Source: an uncultured Prevotellaceae bacterium (lineage in GTDB: Bacteria > Bacteroidota > Bacteroidia > Bacteroidales > Bacteroidaceae). Taken from it: 64,000 nt of DNA. Below, piece after piece: positions 9,769-17,996 of this stretch. Position 1 is the first letter of the stretch. Every line of letters begins with the position of its first letter. Location: the NCBI GenBank assembly GCA_947170495.1, contig CAMVUB010000001.1, positions 1 to 64,000 on the forward strand, read 5' to 3'. Both the position numbers and the translations under genes were made by a program. The notes beneath the pieces were generated by a model. The model had not been told where the DNA came from. It searched no databases and worked only from the letters and a program-made list of their open reading frames with translations.

Positions 9769-10701
9769 ATGGCAAATGTAACAGCTCCCTCCCTACAAGG
9801 GAGGGCGGGGGGTGAGTCTCCCAACAAGTACGAACAAGCGTTGTCACAGTACAACCTGAACATCAGCGAAGCTGAAGTGGCAGCCGCAGTGAAGAAAATC
9901 ATCGATGAAAAGGTGCCTGAGAACGACACCCTAGAAGTGAAGAAATTCCTCATGGGCAGCGTGGAGCTGACGACGCTGAAAACCACCGACTCGGAAGAGA
10001 GCGTGCTGGCCTTCACAGAGAAAGTTAACCAGTTCTACCACGCCTACCCTACCCTACCGCACGTGGCCACCATCTGTGTATATCCCTGTTTCGCCGAGAT
10101 TGTCTCTCAGAGCCTCGAAGTAGATGGCGTTGAGATAGCGTGCGTCAGTGGTAGTTTTCCGAGCTCACAGGCCGTTTTAGAGGTTAAAGTGGCTGAGACA
10201 GCTCTGGCTCTCAGAGACGGTGCTACTGAGATAGATATCGTCATGAGCGTGGGCAAATACCTGAGCGGCGACTATGAGACTGTATGCGATGAAATCGGCG
10301 AATTGAAATGTGTCTGCGGCGACAAGAAGATGAAGGTGATTCTCGAGAGCGGTCTCCTACCCTCTTGCGCCGACATCAAGCGTGCCAGCCTCCTGGCGAT
10401 GTACGCGGGTGCCGATTACATCAAGACATCCACCGGCAAGGAGAAGCCTGCTGCCACACCCGAGGCAGCCTACGTGATGTGTCAGGCCATCAAGGAGTAC
10501 TACGACAAGACCGGCATCCAGATCGGCTTCAAACCCGCCGGCGGTCTGAACACCGTCCACGATGCCCTCGTCTATTACACCATCGTGAAGGAAGTCCTCG
10601 GCGAACAGTGGCTCACGAACCAGTGGCTCCGTCTCGGCACCTCCCGCCTCGCCAACCTCCTCCTCTCGGAAGTCGTCGGCAAGGAAACGAAATTCTTCTA
10701 A
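9769..10701 (+). CDS. deoC: Deoxyribose-phosphate aldolase
   Basis: VATICVYPCFAEIVSQ, EIDIVMSVGKYLSG, YIKTSTGK, GFKPAGGL. Confidence 0.95.
   Translation: MANVTAPSLQGRAGGESPNKYEQALSQYNLNISEAEVAAAVKKIIDEKVPENDTLEVKKFLMGSVELTTLKTTDSEESVLAFTEKVNQFYHAYPTLPHVATICVYPCFAEIVSQSLEVDGVEIACVSGSFPSSQAVLEVKVAETALALRDGATEIDIVMSVGKYLSGDYETVCDEIGELKCVCGDKKMKVILESGLLPSCADIKRASLLAMYAGADYIKTSTGKEKPAATPEAAYVMCQAIKEYYDKTGIQIGFKPAGGLNTVHDALVYYTIVKEVLGEQWLTNQWLRLGTSRLANLLLSEVVGKETKFF
9784..9820. repeat. REP-like hairpin (inverse orientation) in the deoC N-terminal coding region
   Basis: GCTCCCTCCCTACAAGGGAGGGCGGGGGGTGAGTCTC; encodes APSLQGRAGGES. Confidence 0.8.
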
Positions 10702-10736
10702 CGAGGAACTCAAATAACGATGAAATGGTAGAAAGA

Positions 10737-10826
10737 GAACTTAAATCTTGCATAAATTGGAACTTAAATCACCTAAGTGATGGTTACAAAGGGAACATAA
10801 ATCTCACTTAAATCGGAACTTAATTC
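10737..10826. repeat. Two forward 34-bp repeat units (10737-10770; 10793-10826) upstream of the GxxExxY ORF
   Basis: GAACTTAAATCTTGCATAAATTGGAACTTAAATC; GAACATAAATCTCACTTAAATCGGAACTTAATTC. Confidence 0.9.
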
Positions 10827-10836
10827 TTTATTAGAC

Positions 10837-11238
10837 ATGACAGATTATGATAAGATGTATGCCATTGTAGGGATTGCCATGCAGGTCTATAATGAATTGG
10901 GATATGGGTTGGCAGAACCCATCTACCAAGAATGTATGTCTATCATCTGTACAGAAGAAGGTATCCAGTGGGAACGGGAAAAACCTTTGGAAATGTATTT
11001 CCACGGTCAACTATTAAAGAAGAAGTATATAGCCGACTTTGTTTGTTTCGGAGATCTTATTGTGGAGTTAAAAGCGGTTGCTAACATTACCAACGAGCAT
11101 CGCGGACAACTTTTCAATTACCTTCGCATCACACAAAGTTCTGCTGGTGTACTTCTGAATTTTGGGAACCCTACCCGACTCATCTCCGAGCGTTACGTAT
11201 ATGATGACACCACCGACACCTTCACCTTCGTCAAATAA
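10837..11238 (+). CDS. GxxExxY family protein (PDDEXK nuclease-like)
   Basis: GLAEPIY matches GxxExxY; ADFVCFGDLIVELKA resembles a D-x(n)-ExK nuclease core. Confidence 0.85.
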   Translation: MTDYDKMYAIVGIAMQVYNELGYGLAEPIYQECMSIICTEEGIQWEREKPLEMYFHGQLLKKKYIADFVCFGDLIVELKAVANITNEHRGQLFNYLRITQSSAGVLLNFGNPTRLISERYVYDDTTDTFTFVK

Positions 11239-11338
11239 AATTTAAGTTCAGATTTAAGTAAGATTTAAGTTCGATAACAACAGAACATAAATTTTTAACC
11301 TAAATATTTAAGTTCAGATTTAAGTAAGATTTAAGTTC
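11239..11338. repeat. Two inverted 34-bp repeat units (11239-11272; 11305-11338) downstream of the GxxExxY ORF
   Basis: AATTTAAGTTCAGATTTAAGTAAGATTTAAGTTC and TATTTAAGTTCAGATTTAAGTAAGATTTAAGTTC. Confidence 0.9.
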
Positions 11339-11442
11339 CAGAACATCGACCCTCATTTAAGTTCCTTTCCCTTCTGAGAGCTCGAAATTTACGCCCTCGT
11401 GGCTGAGATTTAGATTCTACGCGATTCTCAGAGGCATAAAAA

Positions 11443-11479
11443 GAAGCCCAAGGTGCTTAATATTAGCACCTTGGGCTTC
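11443..11479 (-). terminator. Terminator downstream of the VapE-like gene
   Basis: GAAGCCCAAGGTGCT-TAATATT-AGCACCTTGGGCTTC perfect 15-bp stem; T-run on the minus strand. Confidence 0.75.
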
Positions 11480-11605
11480 AAAATTTCTGTTAGCAAAGGA
11501 CGAGCAACGAGAAACCAATTGTAAAACTTTGCTAAAAATCAGCAGAATCAGCCATCAAGAGGAAGATTTCTCCTGATGCCGTCATTCATGAGAGCGATTT
11601 GTTTT

Positions 11606-12958
11606 CTACGCCGCCTGGCGAGGGATGAGGACGTAGCTGGTGCCGCGATGATGGCGATGCTGTTCGAAACCGCGCTTGCGCATCGCGACCCCTACCCTCA
11701 CCTTCACCGAGGTGCTGGACACCACGTGAGGATAGTGCATGGTGATGAGCTCCATGATCTCAGCCATGCTGTACTCGCGACCCGTCTCGTTGACCTTGGG
11801 CTTACGGAAGCAAGCATGCACGATGTCGTCGATCTCCATGACATGTTCGAACTGCGCATTGTCGAGCTGAATCTGTCGCGTCTCCTCAGGTGCGAACCAA
11901 TAGCGCATCTCACGCTCACAGACCTCCTCCACGACCTGCGCATACAACTGGTCGTAATCGATGGGTGCCTCATTGTCGATGATGCTTCCAGACGTCAGGC
12001 GGATGCAGAGGTAGCGACGCGAGCCCGTGGGGTCGTTCAGCGGACGAGGGTTGTTGGTAGTCGCCAGGAACGAGGCATAGCGGTGGCGCAACACCTGCGC
12101 ACCCTTGAGGATCGGACGCGCATTCACCGTGCTGCGCGAGATGGACTGCTTCAGCGATGCCTGCTGGCTTGTGGTGTACTGGTCGAACTCATCAAGCACG
12201 ACTATCATGTTGTTTGTCAGCGCCATATCCTTATCGAACTTGTTCGACAGGTTGATGCGATCCAGGAAATACTCCTGTAGTGCAGGAGGCAGCACACGGC
12301 GACAGAACACCGTTTTGCCACAGCCCTGATCGCCGATGAGCGTAGGCACGCTGTCGTTGCCGTGCAGCTGATCCTTCTTCAGCCAGTGAGCCACCGCCGA
12401 GCGCAACCAGATGCTGCAGCGGTAGATGTTCTCGCTGCTGATGCCCGGCAGACGACCAAACAGCTCAGCCACACGGTTGTGGCCATCCCAGCGGGGTAGG
12501 GTAGTGAGGTACTCGCGAACGGGGTCATACTCAGGCACTTCCTCGGAGTGCAGGAGCATCGTGAGCATGCCCTTCAGCCCCTTCATCTTCCCCAGCTGCG
12601 TAAGCGCATCGAGAATGATAGAATTCTCCGCTTCGTACGTCAGCTGGCGGAACGCCGACTCGCTGCCGTCGCGCAAGCGAAACTCCAGACGACCAGCCAC
12701 CACATTGTTGCGTAGCTCGTAACGGGCATTCAGGAACTCCTTCAGCGCCAGCACCTCGTCAGCATCGCCTGCATCCTGAGGGCCATTGTCGGCATCGGTC
12801 TCAACGTCCGCTTTTTCGTCATCGTCCTTCGCTTCTTCGATGTTCTCGACGACATTGTTAATACTTTGGTTTTCAGTAGTCTCTGTGTTCTCTGGGAGAC
12901 CTGTGAGGTCGCTTAACTTCACGCCCTCAGCAACATTCTTTTCAAATGTCTCTTTCAT
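11606..12958 (-). CDS. VapE-like P-loop domain protein (virulence-associated E / phage-type primase-helicase)
   Basis: LIGDQGCGKTVFCRRVLPP Walker A, VVLDEFDQ Walker B, SFLATTNN, GSRRYLCIRL. Confidence 0.85.
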   Translation of the reverse strand: MKETFEKNVAEGVKLSDLTGLPENTETTENQSINNVVENIEEAKDDDEKADVETDADNGPQDAGDADEVLALKEFLNARYELRNNVVAGRLEFRLRDGSESAFRQLTYEAENSIILDALTQLGKMKGLKGMLTMLLHSEEVPEYDPVREYLTTLPRWDGHNRVAELFGRLPGISSENIYRCSIWLRSAVAHWLKKDQLHGNDSVPTLIGDQGCGKTVFCRRVLPPALQEYFLDRINLSNKFDKDMALTNNMIVVLDEFDQYTTSQQASLKQSISRSTVNARPILKGAQVLRHRYASFLATTNNPRPLNDPTGSRRYLCIRLTSGSIIDNEAPIDYDQLYAQVVEEVCEREMRYWFAPEETRQIQLDNAQFEHVMEIDDIVHACFRKPKVNETGREYSMAEIMELITMHYPHVVSSTSVKVRVGVAMRKRGFEQHRHHRGTSYVLIPRQAA

Positions 12959-13139
12959 GATATTAATAAGGTATTAAGGTTATGTCTGGCACTATTGCCT
13001 AACTGGTTGCAAAGGTACAAATAATTTTTGATATACGCAATACATTTTGACAAAATCTCGAGGTTAAATTTCCACCTAATGTCACCTTTAACACTCAAGC
13101 AATTTTCATGCCAAATCGATGCTTCCTTGTGGCATGAAA

Positions 13140-13380
13140 GACGCGTCCTTATCGCTTGAACGACGCGTCGTGATGGCCGGAGGGACGCGTCGTAATTGCC
13201 GGAGGGACGCGTCGTGTTTTACTGTTCCATGCATGGAACTTGTCAGAAGACCGTGGTCTTCCGCCCGTAAGACCGCGGTCCTCCTGCCAACACACCGCAC
13301 TGCTCAGCCCGATGCACTGCGGTCCTCAGCCCATCACGCCGCACTGCTCTCGCTTTTCCCACGCATGAGAAAAACTCAAC
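13140..13380. repeat. 22-bp-period array (at least 10-11 units) with variable 8-bp palindromic or near-palindromic cores
   Basis: Core starts at 13140, 13162, 13184, 13206, 13228, 13250, 13272, 13294, 13316, 13338, 13360: GACGCGTC x4, CATGCATG, ACCGTGGT, ACCGCGGT, ACCGCACT, ACTGCGGT, GCCGCACT, CACGCATG. Confidence 0.88.
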
Positions 13381-13422
13381 ACCCCAGCCAGCCTTCGCAG
13401 AGACAAAAAAACAGGAAATCAT

Positions 13423-14052
13423 CGAAAACCCTACACCTCGCGCAAAATCGCCATAACAACCTCTTTATGAACCACTTGTCGCGCGCTCACACCTACGCAA
13501 CCTCGCGCAACCTCGCGCAACCCTACACGCATCCAGCCTATCAAGCGCCTCAGCACATACGCATATTCAAGTTTCGGGAGTCGCTATTATTTCTTTAACC
13601 GCAAAGGACGCAAAGTTTTTAAGGTTGCATGTCCTCGGGTAGCTTGAGCCATTGCGCTTCGCGAGACCGCAGAGCCGAACAAACGTGCTTCGCACAAGGT
13701 TTTGTTCTAGGCAAAGAACGCAAAGAACATGTCCTCTACTTTCTCTGCGCAGCCTTTGCGTCCTTTGCCCTTTGAAACCTGCGAAGCGTTTCAAAGGTTC
13801 TGCGGTCTTCCGATAGGCATAGGACTGACTTTGAGACCTTTAAAATCTTTGAGTCTTTGCGCCTTTGCGGTTAAAAGAAAAGGACAGTTAACTCCCATTT
13901 CTTCTACCATTTTTACTCCCGATAGTTAAGTACGCTTACTGACTGTGCGCGACCTTGCGTGAGGTTGCGCGAGGTTGCGTAGGGTTAAGCGCGCCATAAC
14001 TGTTTGTTTAACAACCATATACAATCATTTTGCGCGAGGTGTGACCTTTTCG
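13423..14052. mobile_element. MITE-like 630-bp inverted-repeat element
   Basis: Ends CGAAAA(N4)ACACCTCGCGCAAAAT (13423-13448) and its reverse complement (14027-14052); inner CGCAACCTCGCGCAACC repeats on both arms. Confidence 0.6.
13591..13879. repeat. Inner nested inverted-repeat element with CGCAAAG-type arms
   Basis: TTCTTTAACCGCAAAGGACGCAAAG..TTTTTAAGGT vs ACCTTTAAAATCTTTGAGTCTTTGCGCCTTTGCGGTTAAAAGAA, plus inner GCAAAGAACGCAAAG / CTTTGCGTCCTTTGC. Confidence 0.75.
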
Positions 14053-14199
14053 CCTATTTCGTTGATTTTTGGCAATGAGCAATCAGCCTCATCGACACCC
14101 ATAACAGCTGAAATAAGAGGGTAGGGGAGAAAAAACGCCCAATCCTTTGGCGCGTTCAAGAAACTTTTGCTACCTTTGCGGCAGAAAAATGCATATATC

Positions 14200-14445
14200 A
14201 TGACCACAACCATCAACATTTCGGTTAACATGCCTTCTACCTATGGCGTAGAACGGATTACACGTCAGCTTACTGAGTACGCCAAACTTCTCATTGCTCA
14301 GGAAGCACAGGAGTCTGTGATAGGTGAACGTATAGCACTTACGACAGAGATGCTTATGGCTGCACAGAAGGCCGAAGAAGAATTCAAGGCCGGAAAATGC
14401 ACTGATATGCAATCTTTTGAGAAAAGGTTCCAGAAATGGCTATGA
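14200..14445 (+). CDS. Putative antitoxin of a RelE/ParE-type pair
   Basis: Small ORF overlapping the downstream toxin-like ORF; promoter-like TACCTTTGC just upstream. Confidence 0.6.
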   Translation: MTTTINISVNMPSTYGVERITRQLTEYAKLLIAQEAQESVIGERIALTTEMLMAAQKAEEEFKAGKCTDMQSFEKRFQKWL

Positions 14446-14738
14446 ACATTCTGTTTAGCTCTCAGTTTCTGGAGAGCCTGGAATCCATTCTCGAGTTTTA
14501 TGATGTTCGTAATGGCAACGACACCTACAGCAGAAAACTCCTACAAAAGTTTCACCATCAGATAAACCAGCTGGCCACAATGCCCGACATCGGCCGGCAA
14601 ACCGACCATCCACATATTAGAATTCTCTTTGTGGACGACTATGGCATTGAATATGAACAGATAGACAATAGCATCCTTATCATTGATATTTATTCATGCT
14701 TAACCAATCCTGCGTTACGCAAATACAGAAAAAAATAA
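14436..14738 (+). CDS. RelE/ParE family toxin-like protein
   Basis: ILFSSQFLESLESILEFYDVRNG..IGRQTDHPHIRILFVDDYGIEYEQIDNSILIIDIYSCL fits ParE/RelE architecture. Confidence 0.7.
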   Translation: MAMNILFSSQFLESLESILEFYDVRNGNDTYSRKLLQKFHHQINQLATMPDIGRQTDHPHIRILFVDDYGIEYEQIDNSILIIDIYSCLTNPALRKYRKK

Positions 14739-14787
14739 GCCTTTCTGCATTTTTGAACCCTTAAATCAATATTTTTCTTTGATTTTC

Positions 14788-14818
14788 TTGCGCGTTGGAA
14801 AATAATGCGTACATTTGC
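14788..14818 (+). promoter_or_regulatory. Bacteroidetes-type promoter of the CXXX operon
   Basis: TTG...TACATTTGC at about -33/-7 spacing. Confidence 0.6.
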
Positions 14819-14853
14819 AGCGGGGTTTACAATTAAATAAAAACGACATACTT

Positions 14854-15504
14854 ATGGACGAACAGAAGAAAAAGAATGAAGAACTACAAACCAGACGTGA
14901 GTTCTTCAAGAAAGCAGCAAAGAAAGTGCTTCCTATGTTAGGTGCAGTAGTGGTAGGGCCTTCCATCATTGCCACCGCTTTTACTTCCTGTGATAAATGT
15001 GATGGGTGTGAGGCTTCTTGTAGTGATGATTGCGAGGGTGGATGCTACTATGCCTGTGATGCTTCTTGTGCAAATGACTGCTATACTGGATGTAGCAGCT
15101 CATGTACAAGTTCTTCTTCAGGATCTTCTTCTTGTTCATATTGTTCCAATACCTGTAAGGGCGATTGCGAAGGTACATCTACAAGTTCGACAACTTGCAC
15201 AGGATCTAGTTGCTCTTCAACTTGCTCAGGTGGTTGTTCTGGCAGTTGCTCTGGCGGCTGCTCAGGTTCGGCTAAAAGCTCATGTTCAGGTTGTGCCACG
15301 ACCTGTAGTACATTGTGTGGAGGTTCTTGCCATTATTCTTGTGGTGGTGCTTGTTATACGAGCTGTACAGGAACTTGCAAATCTACCAATAAATCCGGAG
15401 GATGTAGTGGAACATGTTATGGATCCTGTTCAACTTCATGCGCCACGACCTGTAGGACGTATTGCTATTCTACGTGTAAAAACGTTGGACGTGCCTATTC
15501 TTAA
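14854..15504 (+). CDS. CXXX-repeat target peptide (Cys-rich, 216 aa, 37 Cys) with Tat-like leader
   Basis: TRREFFKKAAKKVLPMLGAVVVG leader then CEASCSDDCEGGCYYACDASCANDCYTGCSSSC..; followed immediately by radical SAM genes. Confidence 0.9.
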   Translation: MDEQKKKNEELQTRREFFKKAAKKVLPMLGAVVVGPSIIATAFTSCDKCDGCEASCSDDCEGGCYYACDASCANDCYTGCSSSCTSSSSGSSSCSYCSNTCKGDCEGTSTSSTTCTGSSCSSTCSGGCSGSCSGGCSGSAKSSCSGCATTCSTLCGGSCHYSCGGACYTSCTGTCKSTNKSGGCSGTCYGSCSTSCATTCRTYCYSTCKNVGRAYS

Positions 15505-15512
15505 AAATTGGT

Positions 15513-16763
15513 ATGATTAACATAAAGGAGAACTCTGACAGTTGGCAATCAGGTAGTTCGAAGAGCATCACGTTTATTGTGACCAAAGACTGCCAGTTGG
15601 CATGTAAGTATTGCTATTTAGTTGGAAAGAATACCAAAGAGCGAATGTCATGGGAGGTGGCAAAGGAAGCCATTGACTATATACTTGACAGGGAAAACGA
15701 GTTTAGGGAAGAGTCTGTAATTTGGGATTTTATCGGTGGAGAGCCATTCCTTGAAATAGACCTGATAGACAAGATCTGCGACTATTTGAAGACAGAGATG
15801 TTTCGCAGGAATCATCATTGGTTTAATTCTTATAGGTTTTCGTTCTCCACCAATGGTATTAATTATCATACATCGAAAGTGCAGCGGTTTATAGAAAAGA
15901 ACCGGTCGCACTTAAGTATCGGTATCACTATTGACGGTACAAAACAGAAGCATGACCTCAACCGCATCTGGAAAACGGCAGATATGGAACAAGGGAACAT
16001 GCCCAAGCCAGAAGAGGAGAAAGGTAGCTACGAAGATGTGGTGAAAAATATTCCGCTGTGGTTGGAACAGTTCCCGAATGCCGCCACGAAGGTAACAATT
16101 GCTTCGGCAGATATACCATATATCAAGGATAGTGTGTTGCATCTCTATGCACTGGGTATCAAAGAGGTAAACATCAACTGCGTGTTTGAGGACGTATGGA
16201 AAGAGGGCGATGATGTACTTTTCGAGGAGCAGCTGACAGAACTTGCTGATGCCATCATCGACCAGGATCTTTACCTCGACCATGCTTGCTCGTTTTACCA
16301 GGAAAACATTGGCAAACCTCTGGATCCCGAACGTGACAACGAAAATTGGTGTGGCGCAGGGCAAATGCTAGCAATTGACGCTGCGGGCAATTTCTATCCT
16401 TGTACACGTTTTGCCGCCTATTCGCTTAGGAGTAAGCCCGCATGGATTATCGGCAACGTGAAAGACGGTATCGATCAGAATAAGTTACGCCCTTTCTTAA
16501 TGCTCGACCGCATCACACAGTCGAAACAAGAATGTATAGACTGTGAGGTGTCTAGTGGATGCGCATGGTGTCAGGGCGAGAACTATGATGCGGCAGACAG
16601 TCATACTATCTATCAACGTGCAACAGCCATCTGCAAGATGCATAAGGCTCGCGTTCGTGCCAATAACTATTATTGGAACAAACTTTTCCGCAAGTTAGAA
16701 TTGATGGATCAGCAAGATGTATATGATAATCTGAAATCTAAAGTGACAGAGCCTGTATGCTGA
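15513..16763 (+). CDS. Radical SAM peptide maturase (CXXX-repeat target family, SPASM-type C-terminus)
   Basis: CQLACKYCY (CxxxCxxC), GGEPFLE, C-terminal CIDCEVSSGCAWCQGENYD. Confidence 0.92.
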   Translation: MINIKENSDSWQSGSSKSITFIVTKDCQLACKYCYLVGKNTKERMSWEVAKEAIDYILDRENEFREESVIWDFIGGEPFLEIDLIDKICDYLKTEMFRRNHHWFNSYRFSFSTNGINYHTSKVQRFIEKNRSHLSIGITIDGTKQKHDLNRIWKTADMEQGNMPKPEEEKGSYEDVVKNIPLWLEQFPNAATKVTIASADIPYIKDSVLHLYALGIKEVNINCVFEDVWKEGDDVLFEEQLTELADAIIDQDLYLDHACSFYQENIGKPLDPERDNENWCGAGQMLAIDAAGNFYPCTRFAAYSLRSKPAWIIGNVKDGIDQNKLRPFLMLDRITQSKQECIDCEVSSGCAWCQGENYDAADSHTIYQRATAICKMHKARVRANNYYWNKLFRKLELMDQQDVYDNLKSKVTEPVC

Positions 16764-17701
16764 CACACCTTATTATACTACTAGATGACACCTGTGTGTC
16801 GTATTGCCATTACAACGTACCACACGTTGATCATAGACTGATTAGTCTTGATGACTTGAAGGCTGGTATTGTATGGGCAATGAAAGAGAATGTGAATATC
16901 CAGTTTGTTTATCCAGACTACAAATTGCCAGACGAATATAATCAAGCAATAGCAAGCATTGACCATACGAAGATAAAGCCTGTCAAGCAGGGGCAAGATG
17001 CCGATGTTGTAGTACTAACAGATTGGAAGGTTTCTGCGGTTGATGATCTTCATCATACAACATGCATCGTTCATGCAAGCAGGAACGATTTGTCTAGCCA
17101 TCTGACAACTTTAAAAGAAATTTTAAGCCAAGTAGCAAGATTGAATATTGTGCTGACTGATGTGGCTGATTTTACTGATGCAGATATTGATGACTATAAA
17201 TTGCTGCTCAGTAAGTTGTCTGATATTGTAGAAGAACAACTAAAGTTGGGCAAGAATGTCCAGATGAATCTCTTGACTGACAGGCTGATGCTCGACGAGA
17301 TGAATAATTGTAATGCTGGGGTAAGTAATGTGACATTAGCTCCTGATGGTAGGTTCTATTTGTGTCCAGCTTTCTATTATGACAAGTCGAAAGGGCACAT
17401 CGGTGGCTTACGGCAAGGGTTGAACATTAAGAACCCACAACTGCTACAGCTAGACCATGCCCCGATATGTCGCAAATGCGATGCTTGGCAATGCAGACGT
17501 TGCGTATGGTTAAACGAACAGCTAACGTTGGACTGTAATACACCTTCACATCAGCAATGTGTGATGGCACACTTGGAGCGCAATGCCTCGCGGAATCTGT
17601 TAGTACGTTTGGAAGAAGAAGGATTCCGATATGGAAGTACCCATCGAATAGAAGAAATGAAAGAGTTAGATCCTTTTAATACTTACAAACAATGGAAATA
17701 A
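16757..17701 (+). CDS. CXXX repeat peptide maturase-like protein (Cys cluster, no CxxxCxxC radical SAM motif seen)
   Basis: CPAFYYDKSKGHIGG..CRKCDAWQCRRCVWLNEQLT..; overlaps the rSAM gene by 7 nt. Confidence 0.82.
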   Translation: MLTHLIILLDDTCVSYCHYNVPHVDHRLISLDDLKAGIVWAMKENVNIQFVYPDYKLPDEYNQAIASIDHTKIKPVKQGQDADVVVLTDWKVSAVDDLHHTTCIVHASRNDLSSHLTTLKEILSQVARLNIVLTDVADFTDADIDDYKLLLSKLSDIVEEQLKLGKNVQMNLLTDRLMLDEMNNCNAGVSNVTLAPDGRFYLCPAFYYDKSKGHIGGLRQGLNIKNPQLLQLDHAPICRKCDAWQCRRCVWLNEQLTLDCNTPSHQQCVMAHLERNASRNLLVRLEEEGFRYGSTHRIEEMKELDPFNTYKQWK

Positions 17702-17976
17702 GAAAAGTTGTGGGGCAGGTTACCCCTGAAGAGAAAGCTGAAATACAAGCCCTCTTTGAACGCAAGAACGGTTTAGCTGAACTTGCCAAGATTGTAAGTG
17801 CAGATAATAATGATTTGTACGAGAAACTAGTAAAGGACATGGGTGAGACAGGGGCCAAATTCCAACAGTGGTGGGACAGCAAAGCCCAACAGTATGGATG
17901 GGAAAGTCACCCGAAAGGAAACTGGGAAATCAATTTCCAAAATGGTGAGATTACCTTGGTCGTAAAAGAAGCATAA
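17692..17976 (+). CDS. CXXX repeat peptide modification system accessory protein
   Basis: 94-aa protein overlapping the maturase gene; operon position and sequence fit the family. Confidence 0.75.
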   Translation: MEIRKVVGQVTPEEKAEIQALFERKNGLAELAKIVSADNNDLYEKLVKDMGETGAKFQQWWDSKAQQYGWESHPKGNWEINFQNGEITLVVKEA

Positions 17977-17996
17977 TGGCTACACAACTGCCATAA

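Noticed and set aside
11576-12280. ORF 234 aa (+) antisense to the VapE-like gene
   Set aside because: No domain; the VapE-like frame has Walker motifs.
13140-13380. CRISPR array interpretation of the 22-bp repeats
   Set aside because: Units lack a constant repeat with unique spacers, the period is only 22 bp, and no cas genes are nearby.
13119-13598. ORF 159 aa (+) across the 22-bp array
   Set aside because: The repeat period (22) is not a multiple of 3, so the translation has no repeating peptide; no homology is evident and it covers repeat DNA.
14969-15520. ORF track 183 aa (+) overlapping the CXXX precursor
   Set aside because: Frame-shifted reading of Cys-rich low-complexity DNA; the Tat-leader/CXXX frame is clearly the real one.
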